A stretch of DNA of 14,205 bases. It comes from Halonatronomonas sp051745085. GTDB lineage: Bacteria > Bacillota > Halanaerobiia > Halanaerobiales > Halarsenatibacteraceae. Both the position numbers and the translations under genes were made by a program. The stretch's first letter is position 1. Every line of letters begins with the position of its first letter. Where the stretch lies: contig JBNJDR010000044.1 of assembly GCA_051745085.1 (NCBI GenBank), positions 1 through 14,205 on the forward strand, in the 5' to 3' direction. The notes beneath the pieces were generated by a model. The model searched no databases and had not been told where the DNA came from. It saw only the letters and a program-made list of their open reading frames with translations. Shown piece after piece: positions 1 to 6,104 of this stretch.

Positions 1-711
1 AGCACTACAGACAGGCTTGAACCGGTAACCCACCTTCTTGCTGATGAAAAAGTTTTAAATATTGATCATCACGAAGATAACAGCCATTATGGAGAGTTAA
101 ACTATATTTCTCCCGCTACAGCTGCTGTAGGCCAGATCCTTTATCAGCTAGCTGAATACTTAGATTGGCCTCTATCTAAGAAAGCCGGCGAATCCCTGGC
201 TCTGGCCGTATTAGCCGATACCGGATTTTTCCGTTACAGCAATACTGACCGGTCTGTTTTACAAATGATAGAAAGTTTAATGGGTTTAGGTGTTGATATT
301 TATCAAATCAATCGGCATTTATACGGAAAGGAACGACCCGAAGTGTTACAACTGTTAGGGAGGGCTTTACAGCGCTTATCCTTAACGGCAGAGGGAAAGA
401 TAGCATATTTTTATTTAGAGTTCGAAGATTATAGTGCCACCGGTACTGACAACCGGGATAAGGATGGTTTTGTAAATTATGCCCGTGATGTAGATGGGGT
501 CGAACTGGGAATCTTATTTAGTGAAGAGTATGACGGTAAGGTGAAAGTCAGTTTTCGGTCCAATGAATACCTCCCAGCCAATCAACTTGCTGCTGAATTT
601 GGCGGCGGCGGTCACCCCAGGGCTGCAGGATGTTCAGTTGAAACCCCTTTACCTGAGACGATGGAAAATGTCCTGGCCCGGGCTAAAACCTACGTTAAAA
701 CAGAGGAGTGA
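1..711 (+). CDS. nrnA: NanoRNase/pAp phosphatase, DHH-DHHA1 family (5' truncated)
   Basis: The reading frame is open from base 1 to the TGA at 709-711, giving the last 236 residues; the N-terminal part lies before the window. The family hydrolyses very short RNAs (nanoRNA) and 3'-phosphoadenosine 5'-phosphate with Mn2+ in the cytoplasm. Visible features are the DHH signature NIDHH (window residues 20-24), the later metal-binding aspartate in VLADTGFF (around bases 208-231), and the DHHA1 substrate-binding loop FGGGGHPRAAG (bases 598-630). An internal ATG at 265 would skip the DHH motif and is not the start. The position directly before truB is the usual Firmicutes order. The gene ends 6 bases before the proposed truB start, and its last codons carry the truB ribosome binding site. 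Identification is firm; only the 5' end is unknown. Confidence 0.93.
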   Translation, partial: STTDRLEPVTHLLADEKVLNIDHHEDNSHYGELNYISPATAAVGQILYQLAEYLDWPLSKKAGESLALAVLADTGFFRYSNTDRSVLQMIESLMGLGVDIYQINRHLYGKERPEVLQLLGRALQRLSLTAEGKIAYFYLEFEDYSATGTDNRDKDGFVNYARDVDGVELGILFSEEYDGKVKVSFRSNEYLPANQLAAEFGGGGHPRAAGCSVETPLPETMENVLARAKTYVKTEE

Positions 712-720
712 TCTATAATT
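703..720 (+). promoter_or_regulatory. Ribosome binding site and non-canonical ATT start of truB
   Basis: GAGGAGTGAT at 703-712 is nearly complementary to the 16S anti-Shine-Dalgarno and overlaps the nrnA stop codon. It is followed after 9 bases (counted from GAGGAG) by ATT at 718-720, or after 6 bases by ATA at 715-717. The family N-terminus begins immediately afterwards. GTG at 708-710 overlaps the SD, is out of frame and meets a stop at 729-731. In E. coli, ATT/AUU starts are known for infC and pcnB, where IF3 discriminates against them. Whether that discrimination matters here is inference. Confidence 0.65.
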
Positions 721-1650
721 TCTGCATATAACGGAATTATAAATATTCTCAAGCCACCAGGAATAACGTCATTTGGGACGGTAGCCTGGTTAAGGAGAAT
801 TTTAGACATTAGAAAAGTCGGTCACACAGGGACCCTTGATCCGCTTGCTGCCGGGGTTCTACCTATCTGCGTAGGCAAAGGGACGAAGATAATTCAATTT
901 TTGCCGGAAGGTGAAAAAGAATATATCTTCGAACTTAAGCTGGGGCAATCTACAGATACCCTGGATTTAGAAGGGGAAATAACCGCTGAATCCGAAAACT
1001 GGAAGGACCTAACCGAAGCAGAAATAATTACAGTGATCAAAAGCTTCATCGGACCTCAAGAACAAGTACCACCGATGTATTCTGCGATCAGTTATAACGG
1101 TAAGAGGCTTTATCAACTTGCCCGGGAAGGCAAAGAAGTAGAACGAGAAGCCAGGGATATAAACATCTTTTCTCTGGATATCCTTGAAATGCAGCTTCCC
1201 TTTGTTAGAATAAAAACCCGCTGTTCTCGGGGCACTTATATCAGGTCTCTGGTCCGAGATATCGGCCAAAGGCTAAGTGCTGAAGCAGTGATGAGTTTTC
1301 TGTTGAGAACCGCTTCCGGGCCCTTCAAATTGGAAGAAACCTGGGCTCCAGGTGAAGTAGAAGATATTGTTGAAAATGAACAGGATGCTTCGAGAATTTT
1401 ATCCAATCTAACTACTTACTTAGAACTGCCAGAATTAAAGATAATACCAGAAGCTCATATTAAAGCCACCAATGGGACGGAGCTTTTTATATCTGATCTG
1501 GTAAAAAATAATTTCATCGAAAACCTTGAACATGACCAAAAGATAATCCTCTATGGAGAAGATAACCTGTTTATCTCCATCTGTAAGGTAAATCTGGAGG
1601 AAGAATTTAGCTTAGAACATGAAAAAGTCTTTAATATAAAAGAAAATTAA
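718..1650 (+). CDS. truB: tRNA pseudouridine(55) synthase TruB, apparent ATT start
   Basis: TruB isomerises U55 to pseudouridine in the T-loop of tRNAs. Taking ATT at 718 as codon 1 gives 310 residues, normal for the family. The N-terminus then reads SAYNGIINILKPPGITS, matching the family pattern NG-x-hydrophobic-x-KPxGxTS. The catalytic loop GHTGTLDPLAAG follows, with nucleophile Asp41; further on are PPMYSAISYNGKRLYQLAREG (two adjoining motifs near residues 118-138) and RCSRGTYIRSLVRDIG. The tail looks like the PUA-type RNA-binding C-terminal domain. No ATG, GTG, TTG or CTG occurs in frame between the nrnA stop (709-711) and TTG at 901. Starting at 901 would delete the first 61 residues, including Asp41, and give an inactive enzyme. 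ATA at 715 is the other candidate start. The function is secure; the exact start is inferred. Confidence 0.92.
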   Translation: MSAYNGIINILKPPGITSFGTVAWLRRILDIRKVGHTGTLDPLAAGVLPICVGKGTKIIQFLPEGEKEYIFELKLGQSTDTLDLEGEITAESENWKDLTEAEIITVIKSFIGPQEQVPPMYSAISYNGKRLYQLAREGKEVEREARDINIFSLDILEMQLPFVRIKTRCSRGTYIRSLVRDIGQRLSAEAVMSFLLRTASGPFKLEETWAPGEVEDIVENEQDASRILSNLTTYLELPELKIIPEAHIKATNGTELFISDLVKNNFIENLEHDQKIILYGEDNLFISICKVNLEEEFSLEHEKVFNIKEN

Positions 1651-1678
1651 TATTTTGTATGCTGGAGGTTCATGTAGT

Positions 1679-2602
1679 ATGGAAGTAATTTACAGTAATC
1701 AATTTAATAAATTTGAAGGTACTCGTCCGGCCGTTGCTATAGGTAGTTTTGATGGAATTCACCTCGGTCATCAAGCTGTAATAAACAAAACAATAGAAAT
1801 TGCTCAGGCAAAAAGTTTAGCTCCAGCTGTTTTTTCCTTCAAGCCCCATCCCCTCGAAGTTGTGGCCCCTGAACTTGTTACAGGCTTTTTGATTTCCCAG
1901 GAACAAAAAATAGAATTACTGTCTCAGCTAGGCGTAGATTATTTTTTCTGTCAAAAATTTACCCGCCAATTCGCCGGCCAGGATTTTGAAACTTTTGTGG
2001 TCAATATCCTCCACGATCATTTGAATATCGGTCACATTGTGGTAGGAGAAGATTTTTACTTTGGTAAAGGTGGCGACGGAGGTATCGATGATCTCATTAA
2101 ATTAGGAAATAGATACGATTTTGGGGTTACTTCTCTTGCGCCGATAGAAAAAAATCATGAGAAGATTTCTAGTACTAGAATTAGAAACTTAATATCCCAG
2201 GGGAACGTTGACCAGGTAAAAGAACTGCTGGGCCGGCATTATACTTTGGCCGGTAGGGTAGTTCATGGTTACGGCCGTGGATCTAACTTAGGTTTTCCTA
2301 CCGCTAATTTAGAACTGGATATAAATTATGTTCTGCCTGCTCAAGGAGTATATGCTGGTTATGTTCATTATCAGGATAATAAATATAAGGCGGTAGCTAA
2401 TTTCGGAGAAAATCCGACCTTTACTAATGATAAATACAGCATTGAAATTTTTATTTTAAATTTGCAGGAAGACCTTTACGACAAGAAATTGAAGTTCGCT
2501 CCTGTTAAATTTGTCAGGGGAGAAAAAAAGTTCTCCAGCCCGGAGAAGTTGAAGGAAGCCATCCAGGAAGACGTTCTTTACACAGAAAGAGTTTTATGTT
2601 AA
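1679..2602 (+). CDS. ribF: Bifunctional riboflavin kinase / FMN adenylyltransferase
   Basis: This cytoplasmic enzyme makes FMN and then FAD from riboflavin and ATP. The 307-residue length is typical. The N-terminal adenylyltransferase half carries GSFDGIHLGH (residues 22-31, the HxGH nucleotidyl-transfer motif) and ISSTRIR (163-169). The C-terminal kinase half begins near residue 185 with GRVVHGYGRG, then LGFPTANLE (204-212), GVYAGYV and NFGENPTF. The start is ATG at 1679: GGAGG at 1664-1668 lies 10 bases upstream, and the encoded MEVIYSNQF matches the family N-terminus. A longer reading from TTG at 1655 would put the ribosome binding site inside the gene, and ATG at 1672 is followed at once by TAG. 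The gene lies 28 bases after truB, probably co-transcribed. Its last codons contain the rpsO promoter. Confidence 0.95.
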   Translation: MEVIYSNQFNKFEGTRPAVAIGSFDGIHLGHQAVINKTIEIAQAKSLAPAVFSFKPHPLEVVAPELVTGFLISQEQKIELLSQLGVDYFFCQKFTRQFAGQDFETFVVNILHDHLNIGHIVVGEDFYFGKGGDGGIDDLIKLGNRYDFGVTSLAPIEKNHEKISSTRIRNLISQGNVDQVKELLGRHYTLAGRVVHGYGRGSNLGFPTANLELDINYVLPAQGVYAGYVHYQDNKYKAVANFGENPTFTNDKYSIEIFILNLQEDLYDKKLKFAPVKFVRGEKKFSSPEKLKEAIQEDVLYTERVLC

Positions 2603-2605
2603 AAT
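2577..2605 (+). promoter_or_regulatory. Sigma-A type promoter for rpsO
   Basis: TTTACA at 2577-2582 (5 of 6 to TTGACA) and TAAAAT at 2600-2605 (5 of 6 to TATAAT) are separated by exactly 17 bases. The site straddles the end of ribF, with its -10 element covering the TAA stop. Transcription would begin near 2611-2613 and produce a leader of about 88 bases before rpsO. This is a sequence-based prediction. An internal promoter for the S15 gene makes biological sense because ribosomal protein output must be far higher than that of the upstream enzymes. Confidence 0.6.
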
Positions 2606-2611
2606 AAGAAA

Positions 2612-2699
2612 GGTAACATCTTTCCTCGACTTGGATAATCGTACCTCCAACGTTGTCTTGGTCGCAGGAGTATTCAGCACATAGGGAGGTGTAAGATAG
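2612..2699 (+). promoter_or_regulatory. rpsO leader, candidate S15 autoregulatory RNA
   Basis: The leader can fold so that GTACCTCC at 2641-2648 pairs over 8 bp (two G-U) with GGAGGTGT at 2685-2692, which contains the rpsO Shine-Dalgarno. CGAC at 2627-2630 can pair with GTCG at 2661-2664, and CAACGTTG (2648-2655) is self-complementary, so alternative or junction folds are possible. S15 is known to repress its own mRNA in several bacterial groups by binding structured leaders, and segments such as GTCGCAGGAGTATTCAGC resemble Firmicutes rpsO leaders as I remember them. The pairing is visible; binding by S15 is inferred. Confidence 0.55.
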
Positions 2700-2966
2700 A
2701 TGATAACTAAAGAAAAGAAACAAGAAGTAATCAAAGAGTATCAAAGAGAAGAAGGCGATACCGGTTCACCAGAAGTACAAATCGCTCTTTTAACCGCTCG
2801 TATTAGTGAGTTGACCGACCACCTTAAGGAACATAAGCATGACAATCATAGTAGAAGAGGTCTGCTTAAAATGGTTGGCCGGCGGAAAAGAATGTTAGGT
2901 TATCTTAAAAATAAAGATGTTCAGCGTTATCGTGATTTGATTTCAAAATTAGGAATAAGAAAATAA
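2700..2966 (+). CDS. rpsO: 30S ribosomal protein uS15
   Basis: This 88-residue protein is the full normal length of bacterial S15, a primary binder of the 16S rRNA central domain and part of bridge B4 to the 50S subunit. The family hallmarks are all present: the helix-1 region with DTGSPEVQIALLT, the loop HKHDNHSRRGLL that contacts rRNA, and the C-terminal helix GRRKRMLGYLKNKD followed by YRDLISKLGIRK. The ATG at 2700 is preceded by GGGAGGTG at 2684-2691 with 8 bases of spacing. It is preceded by a likely dedicated promoter and autoregulatory leader, and is followed by a large palindrome and then pnp, the same gene pair as in E. coli and Bacillus. Confidence 0.98.
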   Translation: MITKEKKQEVIKEYQREEGDTGSPEVQIALLTARISELTDHLKEHKHDNHSRRGLLKMVGRRKRMLGYLKNKDVQRYRDLISKLGIRK

Positions 2967-2972
2967 TTAACT

Positions 2973-2998
2973 CAAGGAGCGGGTATACCCGCTCCTTG
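2973..2998 (+). promoter_or_regulatory. Perfect 26-bp palindrome between rpsO and pnp
   Basis: The 13-base arm at 2973-2985 (CAAGGAGCGGGTA) is followed with no gap by its exact reverse complement at 2986-2998. As RNA it would form a GC-rich hairpin of about 11 bp with a 4-base loop, only 6 bases after the rpsO stop. The bases that follow (TCTAAATTAG) are not a U-tract, so it is a poor intrinsic terminator. It could be a 3'-end stabiliser for rpsO mRNA, an RNase III cleavage site as in the E. coli rpsO-pnp leader, or a weak attenuator. The structure is certain; the role is not. Confidence 0.7.
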
Positions 2999-3024
2999 TC
3001 TAAATTAGAAGAATAAAGTTTAAT
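2996..3024 (+). promoter_or_regulatory. Weak candidate promoter for pnp
   Basis: TTGTCT (2996-3001, 4 of 6) and TTTAAT (3019-3024, 5 of 6) are 17 bases apart, overlapping the end of the palindrome. The start would lie near 3031, leaving a leader of only about 20 bases that still holds the AGGAGG site at 3039-3044. The AT-rich surroundings make chance matches likely, so this is tentative. Confidence 0.25.
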
Positions 3025-3051
3025 TTTTTATAAAATATAGGAGGTTGATTT

Positions 3052-5160
3052 ATGGTAAAATCTTGGGAAAAAGAAGTAAATGGAACAATGATGAAATTTG
3101 AAACAGGAAAAATGGCTAAGCAGGCTAACGGTTCAATTTTGGCCACATATGGAGACACAACGGTTCTTGTAACTGCGACTATGTCAGATCCCAGACCAGG
3201 TATTAATTTCTTACCTTTGATGGTTAATTACGAGGAAAAGATCTATGCGATCGGTAAAATTCCGGGAAGTGTAACCAGAAGAGAAGGCAGACCTAGAGAC
3301 CAGGCAACTCTAAATGCCAGGTTGATCGATCGACCTTTACGCCCTCTATTTCCCAAAGGGTTTAGACATGATATCCAGGTAGTGGCTACTATCTTATCTG
3401 TAGAAAATGATAATGATCCTGCTGTAGTGGCGATGAACGCTGCTTCTGCTGCTTTAACTATCTCTGATATTCCTCTGGCCGAACCAATAGCCGGGGTGAG
3501 GATCGGATTAGTAGAAGGTGAATTAGTGGTTAATCCTGATGAAGAGATGGCAGAAGTTTCAGATTTAGATTTATTGGTTGCAGGTACCCACGAATCGGTT
3601 ATGATGGTTGAAGCTTCAGCAAACGAAGTTTCTGAAGATATCTTTTTAGATGCTCTCGATCTGGCTCACGCTAAGATCAAAGAACTCACTGAATTACAGG
3701 AGCAGATGCGGGAAGAAGTGGGTAAAGAGAAGATGGAATTTACCTCGCCCGAATTACCTGAACAGTATAAAGAAGAGCTATACGATATAGCTGCAGCCGA
3801 TATGAAGGATGCTCTTTATACCAGGGGTAAAAAAGCTACCGAAGAAGCGATAGACAGGGTAAAAGACGAAGCTTACGACAAGTTTACCGCAGATCTTAGC
3901 GAGGAAGAGTTAGAAGAATTTGATGGCCTCATAAAAGATGCTTTGAGCAACGTGACCAAACGAGTATATAGAGAACAGGTTCTTGCTGGCAATCAGCGGC
4001 CTGACCATAGAGATAGGGATGAGATCCGGCCTATTTCTACAGAAGCGGGATTGCTGCCTCGGGTTCATGGTTCTGGTCTCTTTACTAGAGGTGAAACCCA
4101 GGCTTTAAGTGTCTTAACTCTGGGTTCTTCCGGCGATGAGCAGACAGTATTTGGCTTAGGAGAACATGAAACCAAACGGTTCATGCATCATTACAACTTC
4201 CCGCCTTATTCCGTAGGGGAGACCAGCCCGATGAGAGGACCAGGCCGAAGAGAAATCGGTCACGGCCATCTGGGCGAAAAAGCTCTAACTCCGGTACTGC
4301 CGAGTAAAGATGATTTTCCTTATACGATCAGGCTTGTGTCTGAAGTATTAGAATCTAACGGTTCATCATCTCAAGCCAGCATCTGTGGTAGCTCTATGGC
4401 CTTAATGGATGGCGGAGTTCCTATTTCTGCACCTGTAGGTGGTATAGCTATGGGTCTGATCAAGGAAGATGATGAAATAGCTATCTTATCCGATATTCAA
4501 GGCATGGAAGACCACTTTGGGGATATGGACTTTAAAGTAGCCGGTACCCCTGCTGGGATAACTGCTTTACAGATGGATATTAAAGTTACTGGTATTTCCA
4601 AAGAAATCATGAAGACAGCGCTGGAACAGGCCAGAAAAGGCAGACTACACATCATAGATAAGATGGCCGAAACTATCGCCGAACCCAGGGCAGAATTATC
4701 ACCTAACGCCCCGATGATCCAGACCATGACCATCGATCCTGAAAAAATTCGTTTCGTTATCGGGCCAGGGGGTAAGATGATCAATAAAATCATCGATGAA
4801 ACCGGAGCAAAAATCGATATCGAAGATGATGGCACGATCTTCATCCTTTCTGATGATCAGGAAAGTGGTGCCGAAGCCCGAAAAATGATCGAAAATCTCA
4901 CCGAAGATGTAGAAGTTGGTAAGATCTATACAGGTAAAGTTAAAAAGATCATGAATTTTGGGGCCTTCGCTGAAATACTTCCTGGTAAAGAGGGATTAAT
5001 CCATATCTCTGAACTTGCCGATCACCATGTCAAAGAAGTAGAAGACATCGTCAGTGTCGGCGATGAGGTGCCTGTTAAAGTTATAAAGATAGACAATCAG
5101 GATAGAATAAATCTCTCGCGGGTGGAAGCCTTAAAAGAATTAGAAGGCGAAGATGAATAA
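3052..5160 (+). CDS. pnp: Polyribonucleotide nucleotidyltransferase (PNPase)
   Basis: PNPase is a trimeric phosphorolytic 3'-5' exoribonuclease that degrades mRNA to nucleoside diphosphates and can add tails in reverse. The 702 residues are full length. The order is: first RNase PH domain (about 1-215, with FLPLMVNYEEK and GKIPGSVTRREGRP), helical linker (about 235-320), second RNase PH domain (about 320-545), KH domain with GPGG at 571-574, and S1 domain from residue 623 (GKIYTGKVKKIMNFGAFAE). In the second RNase PH domain SNGSSSQASICG binds phosphate, and EDHFGDMDF supplies catalytic Asp487 and Asp493, equivalent to E. coli Asp486 and Asp492. AGGAGG at 3039-3044 is 7 bases before the ATG. 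Nothing is missing. Its place after rpsO is conserved widely, and a strong terminator follows. Confidence 0.98.
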   Translation: MVKSWEKEVNGTMMKFETGKMAKQANGSILATYGDTTVLVTATMSDPRPGINFLPLMVNYEEKIYAIGKIPGSVTRREGRPRDQATLNARLIDRPLRPLFPKGFRHDIQVVATILSVENDNDPAVVAMNAASAALTISDIPLAEPIAGVRIGLVEGELVVNPDEEMAEVSDLDLLVAGTHESVMMVEASANEVSEDIFLDALDLAHAKIKELTELQEQMREEVGKEKMEFTSPELPEQYKEELYDIAAADMKDALYTRGKKATEEAIDRVKDEAYDKFTADLSEEELEEFDGLIKDALSNVTKRVYREQVLAGNQRPDHRDRDEIRPISTEAGLLPRVHGSGLFTRGETQALSVLTLGSSGDEQTVFGLGEHETKRFMHHYNFPPYSVGETSPMRGPGRREIGHGHLGEKALTPVLPSKDDFPYTIRLVSEVLESNGSSSQASICGSSMALMDGGVPISAPVGGIAMGLIKEDDEIAILSDIQGMEDHFGDMDFKVAGTPAGITALQMDIKVTGISKEIMKTALEQARKGRLHIIDKMAETIAEPRAELSPNAPMIQTMTIDPEKIRFVIGPGGKMINKIIDETGAKIDIEDDGTIFILSDDQESGAEARKMIENLTEDVEVGKIYTGKVKKIMNFGAFAEILPGKEGLIHISELADHHVKEVEDIVSVGDEVPVKVIKIDNQDRINLSRVEALKELEGEDE

Positions 5161-5184
5161 ATAAATAATAATTGGATAGGATAT

Positions 5185-5221
5185 AAAAAACATAAACTAG
5201 GGACCCTAGTTTATGTTTTTT
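5185..5221 (+). terminator. Rho-independent terminator after pnp
   Basis: The arm at 5185-5202 (AAAAAACATAAACTAGGG) and its exact reverse complement at 5204-5221 flank one central base, giving an 18-bp perfect inverted repeat (the innermost pairs would open to make the RNA loop). The 3' side ends in six T. Because the 5' side starts with six A, it could also work on the opposite strand. It lies 24 bases after the pnp stop and separates the RNA-metabolism cluster from nfo. Confidence 0.85.
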
Positions 5222-5254
5222 CAATATATATGGGATAGGAGAGGAGTTAAACTA

Positions 5255-6094
5255 ATGTATATAGGAAAACATGTTTCTATTGCTGGAGGTATCGATAAAG
5301 CTATAGGCAGGGCGGTTGATATTGGCTGTAATTCCCTGCAGATCTTCGTGAATAACCCCCGGGGCTGGAAGAACAGCAGCCTGGACGATGAAACTATAAA
5401 TAATTTTAAAACAGCTCGGGAGGAAAACGAAATATACCCGGTGGTCGTTCATTCGATTTACTTAATAAATTTAGCCACAGCCAAAGATGAACTCTGGGAA
5501 AAATCGATCCAGGCTCTTATCGATGATTATCGCCGCTCTGATTTGATCGGGGCAGAATATCTGGTTTTCCATCCCGGCAGTCATACCGGTTCTGGCGAAG
5601 AAGCTGGGATTAATAGGATCGTCGAAGGCTTAAATCGAGTATTAGCTGAAACAAGTGGGGACACCCTCATTTTGCTAGAAAATGTGGCTGGTGCCGGTAC
5701 AGCGATCGGCAAAACCATGCAGCAGTTAAAAGAAATCATGGAACGCCTGGATCAAAAAGAAAGAGTAGGGGTCTGCATCGATACCTGTCATGCGTATTCA
5801 GCTGGTTATGATGTGGCTACTCCTGGAGGTATAGACGAATTTTTAACGGAGGTTACCGATAAATTTAGCTTAGATAAAATAAAGGTGATCCATGTTAATG
5901 ATTCTAAATTCCCCTTAGGCAGCAAAAAAGATCGGCATGCCCATATCGGCGCAGGCAAAATAGGGAAAGAAGGGTTTGAAAACTTTATTAATCACGAATT
6001 AATTAAAGATAAACCTTTGATTTTAGAGACTCCCTGGTTTGAAGATAGAGAAGATGATCCCGATGTAGATGCGTTAAAAGAATTAAGAAAATAA
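5255..6094 (+). CDS. nfo: Endonuclease IV (AP endonuclease)
   Basis: Endonuclease IV cuts the backbone 5' to abasic sites in base excision repair, using three zinc ions in a TIM barrel. The 279-residue length is typical. All nine metal ligands can be placed: His66, His106, Glu142, Asp176, His179, His213, Asp226, His228 and Glu258. Each sits exactly three positions before its E. coli Nfo counterpart. They lie in motifs including LLENVAGAG, CIDTCHAYSAGYD, DRHAHIGAGKIG and LETPW. ATG at 5255 is chosen because AGAGGAG at 5240-5246 is 8 bases upstream and MYIGKHVSIAGG is the family N-terminus. An ATG at 5213 lies within the terminator stem. No convincing promoter was found in the 33 bases between the terminator and the start codon, so a cryptic promoter or readthrough must supply transcription. 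The next gene starts 10 bases later. Confidence 0.96.
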   Translation: MYIGKHVSIAGGIDKAIGRAVDIGCNSLQIFVNNPRGWKNSSLDDETINNFKTAREENEIYPVVVHSIYLINLATAKDELWEKSIQALIDDYRRSDLIGAEYLVFHPGSHTGSGEEAGINRIVEGLNRVLAETSGDTLILLENVAGAGTAIGKTMQQLKEIMERLDQKERVGVCIDTCHAYSAGYDVATPGGIDEFLTEVTDKFSLDKIKVIHVNDSKFPLGSKKDRHAHIGAGKIGKEGFENFINHELIKDKPLILETPWFEDREDDPDVDALKELRK

Positions 6095-6104
6095 GGTGGC
6101 AGTT

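Noticed and set aside
709..711. Selenocysteine or programmed readthrough joining NrnA and TruB
   Set aside because: The frames match, but there is no obvious SECIS-like hairpin, and SD placement plus the TruB N-terminus are better explained by initiation at ATT; kept only as an alternative.
1009..1269. Minus-strand open frames (also near 2514, 4497, 8183, 11702, 13370 and 13596)
   Set aside because: All lie opposite well-identified genes, have no recognisable domains or ribosome binding context, and are shadows of the coding strand.
901..1650. truB starting at TTG 901
   Set aside because: It would cut off 61 conserved residues including catalytic Asp41 and has no ribosome binding site; the upstream in-frame sequence clearly encodes TruB.
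1655..1678. ribF starting at TTG 1655
   Set aside because: The extension MYAGGSCS encodes the ribosome binding site itself; ATG at 1679 fits the family N-terminus.
5213..5254. nfo starting at ATG 5213
   Set aside because: That ATG lies in the terminator stem without an SD; ATG at 5255 has a good SD and gives the conserved MYIGKHVS start.
5172..5254. Promoter for nfo around TTGGAT (5172) or TATATA (5225-5235)
   Set aside because: No -35/-10 pair with proper spacing could be formed; the AT-rich bases belong mostly to the terminator.
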